Positions 47,909-57,473 are shown, counted from the stretch's first letter. The stretch: DNA of 64,000 bases from Dactylosporangium vinaceum (GCF_019904175.1 NZ_CP061913.1:5828001-5892000), one strand, 5' to 3'. Numbers and translations: made by a program. Notes: generated from the letters alone by a model not told the origin.

Positions 47909-50727
47909 GCGACCTCGTCCCCGCCCCGTATCTGCTCACCGGCCCGGACCGCGTCTGGGGCTGGGTCGCGCTGCGGATCACCGCGGCCGTCGACCTGTCG
48001 CGCCGCTCGGAGTACGCCCGCCTGGACGTCGCCGGGCGGCTCGCCCGCGCGGTCGGCGAGCAGGCCGCCTACCTCGGCCGGTTCCTTGCCCTCCCCGAGT
48101 CCGAGACCGTCGCGCTGCGCCTGCTGCATCACGAGCAAGGGCGCATCGAGGTGTACCTGCTGGGCCGCGTCGAGCAGCCGAGCGCCGACCTGGCCCGGCG
48201 CGCGGCGAGCACGCTCGCGGCCACCCTGGCGAGGGTCCCCGACCACGTGCGGGTCGAGCCGGTCCTCGACCCCGCCGAGGTCCGCGCCATCCTCAGCCCA
48301 TTCGTGCCCCCGCCCGGCGGCCTGGCCCAGATCCGCAAGCGCATCCGCGTCGCCCGGCCCGAGCGCGTGGACGCGGGCGTGCCCACGTACGTCGCCGTCG
48401 AGCCGTTCGGCCGCCAGCCGCACTCGTGGGAGGGGCTCCTCGACGCGGTCCGCCTGCACCCGACCCCGCTGGCCCTGTCGGTGGAGCTGACCGCCGGCGC
48501 GGTCCCGCCGCCGCTGCGCCGGATGCTGGAGATCGAGGCGACCCGCTACCGGCGCCTGGCCCAGCCCAGCGAGATCCCGGCCGACGTCGGCGGCCAGATC
48601 CAGCTGCCGGCCGACGGCGGCGCCGTGACCATCGAGCCCTACTACCTCGATGCGCTGCGGCGCTACGACGGACGGGTCTTCCGCTTCGGCGTGACGGTGG
48701 CCGGGGCCGAGCCGCTGCCGGAGTCGCTCGTGGGGCAGCTGGGCGCGACCGTGAGCCCGCCGCCGGCGGCCCAGCCGGACCGCGACGACCCGCAGAGCGT
48801 CCTGAGCGGATTCACCGTCGCCCGGCCGGATCACCAGGCCCGGCACGACGCCCTCGTGCGCGGCTTCACGACGCTGCAGCCGGTCGACTGGGACAGCGAC
48901 GACCTGGCCGCACTGCTGCGGGCCGAGTCGGCGCCCGGCCGGTCCTCGCCCCGCCTGACGCTGTTCGCGCTGCGGGTGCTCGTCGACCGCGACGAGGCGG
49001 CGAGCCTGTTCCGGCTGCCCCTGGCGCTGGAGGGCCACGTGCCCGGGGTCGCCGTCGTGGCGCCGCGCGACCAGGTCCGGGTCGTCGCCGCGCCCGCGGG
49101 CCCGGCCCTGCTGCTGGGCCGCCAGCCCGGCGCGGGCGCCGAGGGCGAGGTCGGGTTCGCGGTCGCGGACCTGCCCCGGCACGGGTTCATCGTCGGCACG
49201 CCCGGCTCCGGCAAGACGAACACCGCCCTGCACCTGTGCCGGCAGCTGCGCGGCCACGGCGTGCCGTTCGCCGTCATCGAGCCGGTCAACGCCGCCCTCG
49301 ACGACTACCGCTGGCTGGCCACCCTCGAGGACTTCGACGACCTGCTGATCTTCACCGTCGGCGACGACGAGGTGGCGCCGTTTCGCCTCAACCCCTTCCA
49401 GGTGCCGGACGGCGCGACCGTCACGTCGCACGTGTCGAACCTCCTGGCGTGCTTCGAGGCGGCCTTCGGGCTGTGGGACCCGCTGCCCTTCCTGTACCGC
49501 CGGGCGCTCGTCGAGACCTACCGGCGCCGCGGCTACCACGCGACCTACCGGGCCCGCCCCGCCGACGCGAACTGGCCGGTGCTGCCCGAGTTCGCCGGTG
49601 TGCTCGCCGAGGTCGTGGAGCAGCTCGGATACCAGGGCGAGACCCACGCCAACATCGACGCCGCCGCCCGCCTGCGCGCCGAGGCCCTGGTCGAGGGCGC
49701 CTGCGGCACGACGCTGCACTGCCGCCGCTCCTACGACATCGGCGCGCTCATGCACCGCCCGGTCGTCTTCGAGCTCGCCGGCGTCGGCGACAACGCCAAG
49801 GAGCAGTCCCTCATCACGCTGCTGCTCATCACGGCGATGCGCGGCTGGTACCGCCAGCACCGCCGCTCCACCGACGCCCCGCACGTCGTCCTGCTCGAAG
49901 AGGCCCACCGCGTCTTCCCCCGCGCCGCACCGCAGACCGGCGGCGGCGACCAGAAGGAGGGCAACGCGCAGGCCCTGGCGGCCGAGCGGATCGCCCAGGG
50001 GCTCGCCGAGGACCGCAAGTACCGGGAGTCGTACCTGCTCATCGACCAGCAGGTGGGGAAGGTCGCCGAGGACGCGTACAAGATCACGAATTTGAAGATC
50101 ATGCACCGCACCGCCGCCTCGGAGGACCGCGAGCTGCTCGGCTCCACCATGGCCATGCACGACGACCAGATCCAGGCCGCCGCGGCACTGCGCCCGTTCG
50201 AGGCGATCGTGTCGCACAACGCCCTGGATCAGGCGGTCCTGCTGGCGGTGCCGGACGTGCGCCGCGAGGACGCCAGACGCCGCAACCAGCCGGAGGCCCC
50301 GCTCGCCGACGACGCCGACCTCCGGGCCCGCTTCACCGCCTGGCAGGCGTCGGAGTCCAGTGTGGAGGATGCGCTCGCGCCCTACGCCGAATGCTTCGAG
50401 TGCCGCCACCGCTGCGCCTTCCGCCCCCGCGCCGAGGCCGTCCTCGGCGGCGCGACCGGCGTCTCGGCCGCCGGCGACCTGCTGGCCGGCCTGGGTACCG
50501 CGGCCTGGTTCGACGCCCTGCCGGCGCGGCTCGACGCGCTCGGCGGCACGGTGCCGGCCGCGCCGGACGGGGCCGATGCGCCGCGGTGGCGCCAGGACTA
50601 CCGGATGTGCGTGTTCATCCACGCGTTCCGCCGCAGGTATCCGCCGGCCGTCTGGACCGACAACGACCGCCGCTCCTCGGTGAACTGGGCCCGCGACGTG
50701 CGCAAGGCGGTCGACGACCATGGGTGA
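47905..50727 (+). CDS. HerA/FtsK-like AAA ATPase with a long N-terminal domain
   Basis: A 940-residue ATPase. The Walker A is FIVGTPGSGKTNTALHL at residues 428-444 (Lys437) and the Walker B is VVLLEEAHRVF at 661-671, the acidic EEAH form typical of HerA/DUF87 proteins; a sensor-type region reads YLLIDQQVGKVAEDAYK. The first 420 residues are mostly soluble and not recognised. Near residue 830 there is a CFECRHRC cluster that may bind metal. Such ATPases pump DNA or drive transport of macromolecules. Coupled to the membrane protein before it and overlapping the repeat protein after it, it may form a membrane translocase or a defence complex; this is open. Confidence 0.85.
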   Translation: MSDLVPAPYLLTGPDRVWGWVALRITAAVDLSRRSEYARLDVAGRLARAVGEQAAYLGRFLALPESETVALRLLHHEQGRIEVYLLGRVEQPSADLARRAASTLAATLARVPDHVRVEPVLDPAEVRAILSPFVPPPGGLAQIRKRIRVARPERVDAGVPTYVAVEPFGRQPHSWEGLLDAVRLHPTPLALSVELTAGAVPPPLRRMLEIEATRYRRLAQPSEIPADVGGQIQLPADGGAVTIEPYYLDALRRYDGRVFRFGVTVAGAEPLPESLVGQLGATVSPPPAAQPDRDDPQSVLSGFTVARPDHQARHDALVRGFTTLQPVDWDSDDLAALLRAESAPGRSSPRLTLFALRVLVDRDEAASLFRLPLALEGHVPGVAVVAPRDQVRVVAAPAGPALLLGRQPGAGAEGEVGFAVADLPRHGFIVGTPGSGKTNTALHLCRQLRGHGVPFAVIEPVNAALDDYRWLATLEDFDDLLIFTVGDDEVAPFRLNPFQVPDGATVTSHVSNLLACFEAAFGLWDPLPFLYRRALVETYRRRGYHATYRARPADANWPVLPEFAGVLAEVVEQLGYQGETHANIDAAARLRAEALVEGACGTTLHCRRSYDIGALMHRPVVFELAGVGDNAKEQSLITLLLITAMRGWYRQHRRSTDAPHVVLLEEAHRVFPRAAPQTGGGDQKEGNAQALAAERIAQGLAEDRKYRESYLLIDQQVGKVAEDAYKITNLKIMHRTAASEDRELLGSTMAMHDDQIQAAAALRPFEAIVSHNALDQAVLLAVPDVRREDARRRNQPEAPLADDADLRARFTAWQASESSVEDALAPYAECFECRHRCAFRPRAEAVLGGATGVSAAGDLLAGLGTAAWFDALPARLDALGGTVPAAPDGADAPRWRQDYRMCVFIHAFRRRYPPAVWTDNDRRSSVNWARDVRKAVDDHG

Positions 50728-51469
50728 CCGGCCCGGCGAACTGACCCCGCTCGAACCCTCGGCACTCGCCTCCGCCGCGGGCGCCGACACCGTGCCTCAG
50801 CGCGGCGACCCCGCGGACTTCACCGCGGCCCTGTCCGACGCGGCCGGCTCCGCGGCGGCCCTGTCCGACGCGGCCGGCTCCGCGGCGGCCCTGTCCGACG
50901 CGTCCGGTGCTGCGGCGGCCCTGTCCGACGCGTCCGGTGCTGCGGCGGGTCTGTCCGATGCGGCCGGCGGGGTGGCTGGGCGGGATGCGGTGCCGCTGTC
51001 GCCGTTGGAGGGCACGGCCGGCCTGTCCGATGCGGCCGGTTCCGCGGCAGGGCGGGATACGGTGCCGCGGTCGCCGTTGGAGGGCACGGCGGGCCTGTCC
51101 GATGCGGCCGGTGCTGCGGCGGGTCTGTCCGACGCGGCGGGCGCGGTGGCGGGGCGGGATGCGGCGCCGCGGTCGCCGCTGGAGGGCGCGGCGGGTGTCG
51201 CCGACGCGGCAGGCGTTGTGGCGGGCCGGGACACGGTGCCGTTCCGTGGTGACGCCGATGCCCTCCCGGACGCTCCCGGCCGGACGCTCGGCGATGCGGT
51301 TCGCGCCGTCGAGGGCCCCGCGGAGGCGCCGGATCAGCTCGAGCCCGCCCCGGTTGAAGCGGCCGGGCCGGCGCTGGAGCAGGACCTCGGCGCGCTCATC
51401 GACACCGCCGGGCTGTCCCGGGAGCCGCGGGCCGACGCCCGGCAGCGCGCCGACGACCGCCCGGAGTGA
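50720..51469 (+). CDS. Ala-rich repeat protein downstream of HerA-like ATPase
   Basis: A 249-residue low-complexity protein. It contains a decapeptide repeat (LSDAAGSAAA and variants) at least five times, then a longer repeat of about 24-30 residues with GRDTVPRSPLEGTAGLSDAAG. No signal peptide or membrane segment is seen. The Asp and Ala content suggests a flexible or fibrous protein. The ATG lies 8 bp inside the ATPase gene, so it is read as part of the operon. The complementary strand is also open because of the repeat, but the coupling favours this strand. Confidence 0.6.
   Translation: MGDRPGELTPLEPSALASAAGADTVPQRGDPADFTAALSDAAGSAAALSDAAGSAAALSDASGAAAALSDASGAAAGLSDAAGGVAGRDAVPLSPLEGTAGLSDAAGSAAGRDTVPRSPLEGTAGLSDAAGAAAGLSDAAGAVAGRDAAPRSPLEGAAGVADAAGVVAGRDTVPFRGDADALPDAPGRTLGDAVRAVEGPAEAPDQLEPAPVEAAGPALEQDLGALIDTAGLSREPRADARQRADDRPE
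50825..50974 (+). repeat. Five tandem 30-bp repeats in the Ala-rich gene
   Basis: A 30-bp unit built on CTGTCCGACG (at 50831, 50861, 50891, 50921 and 50951) repeats five times with small changes at the end of each unit. The first copies are nearly identical, so copy number could change by slippage or recombination without breaking the frame (10 codons per unit). Confidence 0.85.
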
Positions 51470-51678
51470 GCCGACCGGACCCTCGTCGCGTGACGACGTG
51501 CGGCCGAGTGCCGGTGGCGTGGCCGGTCGACCCCCGCGCCGCCCTGGAGCACGCACTGTCCGACGGCGCCAACCCCGCCGCCCGCCACAGGAGCCTGCAT
51601 GGGAGCCGGGGTCGGCGTTGGGTGACGCCTGGCTGGACCGGCGCCGGGGCGGGGTGGGGGCTGTGTGATGCTCGACGG

Positions 51679-51978
51679 GTGATTGTCGAGTTCGAGTCCC
51701 GGCTCTGGCAGTGGGACGCCCGCCAGGGTGACAGCTGGTACTTCGTCTCCCTCCCGGCCGACCGCTCCGAGGAGATCCGCGAACTGACCGCCGGCACCCG
51801 CCGCGGCTTCGGCTCCGTCCGCGTCCGCGCCCAGGTCGGCGCCACCATCTGGCGGACCTCGATCTTCCCGAGCGCCGACGGCCCGTACGTCCTGCCGATG
51901 AAGCAGGCCGTCCGCAAGGCCCAGCACCTCGACCGCGACGACCTCGTCACCGCCACCGTGGAGATCCTCGACCTGTAG
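51679..51978 (+). CDS. DUF1905 protein
   Basis: A 99-residue protein of the DUF1905 family. It starts VIVEFESRLWQWDARQGDSW, then YFVSLPADRSEEIRELT and VRVRAQVGATIWRTSIFP, the usual DUF1905 order, ending in DLVTATVEILDL. The function of the family is unknown. GTG 51679 fits the family N-terminus. The frame is open upstream to 51487 but that part has no likeness and lies in the Ala-rich gene's trailer. Confidence 0.85.
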   Translation: MIVEFESRLWQWDARQGDSWYFVSLPADRSEEIRELTAGTRRGFGSVRVRAQVGATIWRTSIFPSADGPYVLPMKQAVRKAQHLDRDDLVTATVEILDL

Positions 51979-52006
51979 TTGCCGGGCGGGCCTACGCTGA
52001 GCGTCG

Positions 52007-53404
52007 ATGCCACCTGTCCTGCTGTCGCTCGGGTTCGCGGTGCTCGTGGTCGCCGCGCACCTCGGGTTCGTGTGGCTCGTGACGGCGGTGCGGTCGCGGC
52101 CCCGGGCCATCGTGGCCGGGGCGGCCACGCCGGAGTTGCGGGACGAGTCGCCGGCCGTGGTGAACCTGCTCGTGAACCGGCTGCGGCCGACCCGGGTGGC
52201 CAGCGCGACGCTGCTCGATCTGGCGGCGCGGCGGGTGGTCGAGCTGTTCGCGGCCGGGGACGAACTGTTGGTCCGGGTCCGGGGGCCGCAGCCGGCCGGG
52301 TTGGCGGCGCACGAGCGGCGGGTGTTCGAGCGCGTCGCGCGGGTGGCGGGCGATTCGGCGGTACCACTGCAGCGGCTTCTGCAACGGCATGCCGGAGGTG
52401 GGCGGCGCTGGACCGGGTGGCTCGGGCGGGAAGCGCGGTTCGAGGCCCGGCGGCTCGGGCTCGTGGGCGGGCACGAACGGTTCATGCCGGTGACCGCCAT
52501 CGTGTCGGGCGCGCTGCTCGCCCTGGCCGTCGTGCCGCTGGTGCCGGCCGGCGCGGCGCTGCAGGCGTGGGCGTGTGTGGCGGCGTTCGCATGGCTGCCG
52601 CTGTTCATCCTCGACGCCGCGCTCGTCGACGACCGCGACCGGCTCACCGCGCAGGGGCGGGCCGCGGCCGCACACTGGCTCGGCGTGGCGGCGTGGCTGC
52701 GCGCCCACGAGAGCCTGCGCGACCTGCCACCCGAGGCCGTCGCGGTGTGGGACCGCTACCTCGCGTACGGTGTGGCGCTCGACGTCTTCCAGCACGCCGC
52801 CCAGTCCCTCGACTTCGAGACCGTGGGCCGCGACGACGAGCTGTGGTCCGACGTGACCGGGACCGAGCGGCTCGTGCGCGTGCGGTACTGGCGCCGCAGC
52901 CGCATCCTCGCCCCGCTGGGCCAGGTCGACGCCCGCGCCCGGCTGATCTGGTCGGCGCTGTCCATCCCGGCGTGGGCCCTCATCGCCGGCCTGGCCATGG
53001 GCATCGGCTCCGCGGGCGTACGCCTCGCCGTCCTGCTGCTCGCCGCCTCCCAGCTGCTCCGGCACGTGTACCGCGCCGCCCGCTCCGCCTTCGACGTCCT
53101 GCGCCCGCTGGAGGTGACGGGCACCATCCTCGACATCACGCTCAACAGCCACGTCCCGGTCGACACGGCCGGCATCACCGACGTCCCGTCCTCCTACTGC
53201 TTCGTCGTCGACGACGGCCGCACCGACCGCCTCACGCCGTGGCTGGTGAACCGGGACCTGGCCGGCGCCCGCAAGCACTTCGGCAACGACCCGCAGGCGC
53301 TCGTGGCCGCGATCCGCCACGTCGGCTACCGCCCGGGCGACCGCGTCCGCCTGGTCGGCCAGCGCTACAGCCGCTACGTCCGCTCCCTGCGCCGCGTCCG
53401 CTAG
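52007..53404 (+). CDS. Integral membrane protein, DUF2207-like C-terminal half (tentative)
   Basis: A 465-residue membrane protein. A first helix is at residues 3-25 (VLLSLGFAVLVVAAHLGFVWLV). The middle has two helices near residues 165-205, and two more near 320-350. The stretch ESLRDLPPEAVAVWDRYLAYGVALDVF resembles the C-terminal region of DUF2207 proteins, but the N-terminal beta domain typical of that family is missing. Soluble parts contain a region rich in Arg. Role unknown. Start ATG 52007, 28 bp after the DUF1905 stop. Confidence 0.6.
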   Translation: MPPVLLSLGFAVLVVAAHLGFVWLVTAVRSRPRAIVAGAATPELRDESPAVVNLLVNRLRPTRVASATLLDLAARRVVELFAAGDELLVRVRGPQPAGLAAHERRVFERVARVAGDSAVPLQRLLQRHAGGGRRWTGWLGREARFEARRLGLVGGHERFMPVTAIVSGALLALAVVPLVPAGAALQAWACVAAFAWLPLFILDAALVDDRDRLTAQGRAAAAHWLGVAAWLRAHESLRDLPPEAVAVWDRYLAYGVALDVFQHAAQSLDFETVGRDDELWSDVTGTERLVRVRYWRRSRILAPLGQVDARARLIWSALSIPAWALIAGLAMGIGSAGVRLAVLLLAASQLLRHVYRAARSAFDVLRPLEVTGTILDITLNSHVPVDTAGITDVPSSYCFVVDDGRTDRLTPWLVNRDLAGARKHFGNDPQALVAAIRHVGYRPGDRVRLVGQRYSRYVRSLRRVR

Positions 53405-53780
53405 GCCGTGACCAGGACGGGTTGGGGCGCGGATGTACAACGATCGCCGTTTGTGCTGCGCACTGCGTGGAAAGTTCATATCCGACCGCAGTCGGCCGCG
53501 CGCCGCCCCGATGGGAAGGCGTGGTCCAGGGACGGGACGCTCATGCGAGACGGAATCCGTTGGCGATCTAGCTCCTACTTCTATCGAAGGATGCAGGTCG
53601 ACTGACAGAACGTCACCTCCAATTCGCCGAACGTCAGAGAAAGATCGTCGCGCGGTGGAGAGGGACGGTCCGATCGGCTATGCGCCGAGTGGAGATGATT
53701 GACTATGGTCGAACGGCGCGGCTGGGCGCCGGCCGGTTCGAACGTAGATATGGCGCGGTTGAGGAAGGCGGCGACCGTCC
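53405..53780. other. Gene-poor stretch at the left edge of the accessory patch
   Basis: About 375 bp with several short frames (65, 89 and 94 residues) that overlap each other and show no family or codon pattern like the neighbours. Base composition drops here compared with the flanks, which marks the start of the accessory region. I see no RNA gene or clear promoter. Confidence 0.5.
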
Positions 53781-54815
53781 GTGGGCATATTCAACAGTGC
53801 AGGCTACAACCTCACGACACTCGTGATAGCACTTCTTGCGCTCGCGGTCGGCGCTCTGGGTGTCTGGTATGCGCGGCGGGCGCTATTTCCGCCGAAACGA
53901 AGGCTGGCGTTTTATTCGTTGCCACCTGCGCCGTTACTCTCCGGCGATGCGGCTTCTGCGGCTGGAATCAGTGTCAGCCATGAACGGCAAGTGCTAAATG
54001 ACCCGCACCTGGTCACGATATCAGTCGAAAACACCGGCCGTCACGACGTCAGTTCGGCCCAATTTGACGGCGGTCGACCTATTACGATCGATCTGGACTC
54101 GCCGATAAAGGCGATTCTGAAGGTGTCCACAACCCCGCATGGGGGAACCTACCGTCATAGCGTCTCGGGCCGAAGCCTGTCGATCGGCCCAGACCTGCTG
54201 AAGGTCGGAAGTCTACTGACCGTCCAGGCGTTGACAGAAGGCCGCCCGGCGATCGAAAAACTGGAAGACCGCGCTACAGGGCACCTTCTTGACGTCGACT
54301 TGGAGTTCAAGGATCAGCATCCAGCGAATCGCGAATTCAATAGATTGGCGCGCGTGTGGACATTGGTCGGCGCCGTCGCTGGAATAGCGTCGCTCATTTT
54401 CGTCATCCTCACCTACGTCTATGCGGTCTCAGGCGCCTCGGTCTCCCTGTCTCCAGACAATGGGCCAGCCGGAACTCGGGTCATCCTGTCAGGTGGTCGG
54501 GCAGAAAAATTCGCAATCGTGTCTGCATGGATTCCTGAAGACTCTATCGCCGGATCGCTCCTGGATGTCCACTCGCCCGGTTCGGATACGAGTCCTAGGG
54601 CCTCCGGCTCTAGTGGCGCGCCGTCGATGGAAGATACGACAGATACTCGGCCAAAGGTTTTTAGTCTAGGCCAGACTCAGGCGGACGAACACGGCGATTT
54701 TCAGCTGGCGTTCGTAGTTCCGCAAGGGTTACTGAAGGGTCCGGTAGAAATTGACGTATCGTTGCGTGCGAGTGGTAGTACCAGCTATAAATATTTGGTA
54801 TTTCATGTAAGGTAG
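53781..54815 (+). CDS. Two-helix membrane protein with IPT/TIG-like C-terminal segment, unknown function
   Basis: A 344-residue protein with lower GC and different codon use than its neighbours, so probably acquired. One helix at residues 10-33 (LTTLVIALLALAVGALGVWY), a central soluble domain (about 40-190), a second helix near 197-217 (VGAVAGIASLIFVILTYVYA), and an outer C-terminal part beginning VSLSPDNGPAGTRVILSGG, the pattern of IPT/TIG immunoglobulin-like domains. The middle domain is not recognised. The start GTG 53781 is weakly supported; an upstream GAGGAAGG is 14 bases away. Confidence 0.65.
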   Translation: MGIFNSAGYNLTTLVIALLALAVGALGVWYARRALFPPKRRLAFYSLPPAPLLSGDAASAAGISVSHERQVLNDPHLVTISVENTGRHDVSSAQFDGGRPITIDLDSPIKAILKVSTTPHGGTYRHSVSGRSLSIGPDLLKVGSLLTVQALTEGRPAIEKLEDRATGHLLDVDLEFKDQHPANREFNRLARVWTLVGAVAGIASLIFVILTYVYAVSGASVSLSPDNGPAGTRVILSGGRAEKFAIVSAWIPEDSIAGSLLDVHSPGSDTSPRASGSSGAPSMEDTTDTRPKVFSLGQTQADEHGDFQLAFVVPQGLLKGPVEIDVSLRASGSTSYKYLVFHVR

Positions 54816-54976
54816 AGCAACTTGGTCGAAGTCGCTCGTTGTGCCGGCAAGCCTGCCCGCGGCCAGCTTAGGCAAGGTCTTCGAGGCAGTGTTTCGTAAG
54901 GCGTGGATGTGGTGGTGATCGACAACTGAGTGACCTTCATTGTGATGGTGCTGGTCAGGGGGCACCGCAGACATGG

Positions 54977-55573
54977 TCAGTGGCCCTGCCAGAGGAGGCG
55001 TCCTTCTATACCAGTCGGATCGACGAAGGCGTAACCAACGCCGGCATCGCCGAAGCTGACCTGTAATGGCAGGGTCATCGCGTGAAGTTGCACTATCAGC
55101 CGCCAGCCGGGCGCAGGGAGATCCTCGGCCTGCAGCCATTCCGGCTGACCCCCCAGGAACTGCATCGCGCGCTCGGCATCCGCGAACGGCTGCTCGACCA
55201 TGACATGGTCTGGACCGATTGTCGGGCCGTCGGCGTCTGAGCAGACTGGGATCCGTGTGGGTGTGTCACGGTAGGCGCGCTGGAGTCGAGGCAGCCGGCC
55301 GCCGGGCTGGACGATCACCGCGTTCTCACCGCCTTCGGGCTCGGCGGAGTAGTCAGCACCACGTGCGGCATCAGTCATGAACACATATGCCAGGGCGCCG
55401 CTGGGCCCAACGTCGGCCGGCAACGGGAACTGCCCGATGAACCACATCGGGGTACCCATGTCACGCGAGAGCGGCCACTGTGGTGCTTCCAGCCATACCG
55501 GCTGCCCTCCCAACTTCGGCACAGGCTCACGAACCGGTCCGACAGCCGGTAAGAACTCAATCCTGGTGCGCAT
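54977..55573 (-). CDS. DUF1963 protein (YwqG-like)
   Basis: A 198-residue soluble protein with the DUF1963 pattern: KLGGQPVWLEAPQWPLSRD and later a second LGGQPEWLQAEDLPAP, with PMWFIGQFPLP between. DUF1963 proteins are of unknown function and often appear in polymorphic-toxin immunity or SUKH-like contexts. Start ATG 55573 with GGAGGA just upstream. Base composition is lower than average here. It lies between a membrane protein and transposase genes, so it may be a cargo or immunity gene. Confidence 0.8.
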   Translation of the reverse strand: MRTRIEFLPAVGPVREPVPKLGGQPVWLEAPQWPLSRDMGTPMWFIGQFPLPADVGPSGALAYVFMTDAARGADYSAEPEGGENAVIVQPGGRLPRLQRAYRDTPTRIPVCSDADGPTIGPDHVMVEQPFADAERAMQFLGGQPEWLQAEDLPAPGWRLIVQLHAMTLPLQVSFGDAGVGYAFVDPTGIEGRLLWQGH

Positions 55574-55722
55574 GTTCCTCCGCCTGCTTTGGACGGCTTC
55601 GCAGCTGATCCTGTCAGAACGCTGCTGGTCAGCGATGGTGTGGTGGGCTGAGATCGACGTAGGGCGAGGCTCCCGGTAAGACAGCTGTCGACCAGGACTC
55701 GATGCCCCGACCAGGAGCTTCG

Positions 55723-56505
55723 TTGCCGGCCTACCCTGCCACGATCACACTGTCCACCCGTACCCTCAACCAGCTCGCGAACCTAATCCGCCAACAACGT
55801 CGCCAGCGTCGCAGCCGATGGCGGCGGCTGCAGCCAGGCGACCAAGCGCCGCTGGTCCTGGCCTACCTGCGCAACGGCGACTCCTACGTCCAGCTCGCCG
55901 CCGGCTTCGCCATCGGCACCAGCACCGCCTGGCGCTACGTCCAAGAAGGCATCCACCTGCTCACGAACCTCGCCGACGACGTCGCCGCGGCTGCACGCCG
56001 CGCGGCCCGGCTGGCTTACGCCATCCTCGACGGCACACTCATCCCGATCGACCGTGTAGCGAACCAGCGCCCGCAGTACTCCGGCAAGCACAAGCGTCAC
56101 GGCGTCAACGTGCAAGTGCTCGCCGACCCCGCCGGACGCCTCGTCTGGGTCTCACCCGCGCTGCCCGGCGAGGTCCACGACCTGACCGCTGATCGCGTGC
56201 ACGGCTTGGTTGACACGCTCACCGCCCGCGATGTAACGGTCCTAGCCGACAAGGGCTACCAGGGCGCCGGCGGCACGATCCGCACACCGTACAAGCGTCA
56301 TCGCCACCGGCCCCGCCTCTCCCGCCGGCAACGCGCCGTCAACCGCACCCACGCCCGCGTCCGCGGCATCGGCGAACGCGCGGTCGCCACGCTCAAAAGC
56401 TGGAAGACCCTGACCAAACTGCGCTGCTGCCCACGCCACGCCACCGCCATCGTGCAGGCCATCAACGTCCTGCACCACATCGAGGCCAACCGTTACCGAC
56501 GATGA
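55723..56505 (+). CDS. IS5-family transposase (DDE_Tnp_4 type)
   Basis: A transposase of about 260 residues. The N-terminal helix-turn-helix is in SYVQLAAGFAIGTSTAWRYV. DDE catalytic stretches are AILDGTLIPIDRV (first Asp), VTVLADKGYQGAGG (second Asp), and ERAVATLKSWKTL (Glu). The frame is uninterrupted, so it may be active. TTG 55723 has AGGAG at 55713-55717; an ATG at 55702 would add seven residues. I could not settle the terminal inverted repeats by eye, so the element ends are not given. Confidence 0.88.
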   Translation: MPAYPATITLSTRTLNQLANLIRQQRRQRRSRWRRLQPGDQAPLVLAYLRNGDSYVQLAAGFAIGTSTAWRYVQEGIHLLTNLADDVAAAARRAARLAYAILDGTLIPIDRVANQRPQYSGKHKRHGVNVQVLADPAGRLVWVSPALPGEVHDLTADRVHGLVDTLTARDVTVLADKGYQGAGGTIRTPYKRHRHRPRLSRRQRAVNRTHARVRGIGERAVATLKSWKTLTKLRCCPRHATAIVQAINVLHHIEANRYRR

Positions 56506-56573
56506 AAATGGCTCGCTAGTCTCCGATAGGTGGTTGAGCGACCAAGCAAACCGAATACCAGACTGGAGACCTC

Positions 56574-57441
56574 GTGCCGAGCGTAGCGGCAGCGAGGCGC
56601 AACGACCTGGCCGACGCGCAGTGGGCTTTGCTGGAGTCGTTGCTGCCTGGGTCGTGGGCGTCCGCGGAGATCGGCTAGCATGGATGTCGTGGCTGGGATC
56701 CGGTGGCGGGTCCGGACCGGAGTGCCGTGGCGGGATGTTCTGCCGGTGTATGCGCCGTGGCAGACGTTGTGTCGGTGGCTTCGACGCTGGCAGGGTGACG
56801 GGATCTGGGCTCGGGTTCTGACGGCGTTGCAGGCCGTTGGTGACGCGGCTGGGAGCGTCGGCTGGGCGGTGAGTATGGACTCCACGGTGAGCCGGGTGCA
56901 CCATCATGCGGCGGTGCCCGCCGGGATGGTCATCCGTAGCAGGTGCCGCCGGGTGGGGTGCGGCAGGAGCCGGGAGAACATGGGCTCGAGCGTTCACGCG
57001 GTGTGTTGACCACGAAGACGCATTTGGCTTATGCGCAGAGAAGGAAGATCCTCGCGGTGGTCGTCACGGCTGTTCAGCGGGGTGATAGCCCGCAGTTCGT
57101 GCCGATCCTGGAACGGATCAGGGCGCACCGGATAGGCCCGCCGGCCGCGAACCCGTCCGGATCTGGTGCTGGCGGACAAGGCATACACGAGCAGGCACAA
57201 CCGCGGCTACGCGCGTCGGCGCCGCATCACGGCGTGCGTCCCCAGCAAGGCCGACCAGGGGGCGCCCCGCAAAGCCGAAGGGGTCAACGACGGTCTTGTG
57301 CCCGCCTTTGACCCCGTCGTCTATCGCCTGCGTCAGGCCGTGGAGTGCGGGATCAACCAGCTCGAACAGCACCCAGCACGGCCACCAGGTACGACAAGCT
57401 CGCCGTACGATCTCAGGCCACCGTCACCATCGCCGCCAGGC
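56574..57441 (+). pseudogene. Decayed IS5-family (DUF4096-type) transposase
   Basis: Pieces of one transposase lie in order but in different frames. From GTG 56574: RRNDLADAQWALLESLLPG, ending at TAG 56676. Next frame from about 56680: GIRWRVRTGVPWRDVLPVY and SMDSTVSRVHHHAA. A third frame from about 56943: LERSRGVLTTKTHLAYA and QRGDSPQFVPILERIR. A fourth from about 57166: LADKAYTSRHNRGYARRR and AVECGINQLEQ, ending near YDKLAVRSQATVTIAA without the usual last residues. At least three disruptions and a missing 3' end make it non-functional. The remnant abuts the SDR gene. Confidence 0.85.
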
Positions 57442-57473
57442 GTCCCTTGGCCGCCGCCGGTGTATTTGTGAGG

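Noticed and set aside
47593-50790. 1065-residue open frame on the minus strand
   Set aside because: Shadow of the HerA-like ATPase gene, whose Walker motifs on the plus strand are clear.
53408-53702. Small plus-strand ORFs of 65 and 89 residues
   Set aside because: They overlap each other, lack ribosome sites and show no family resemblance.
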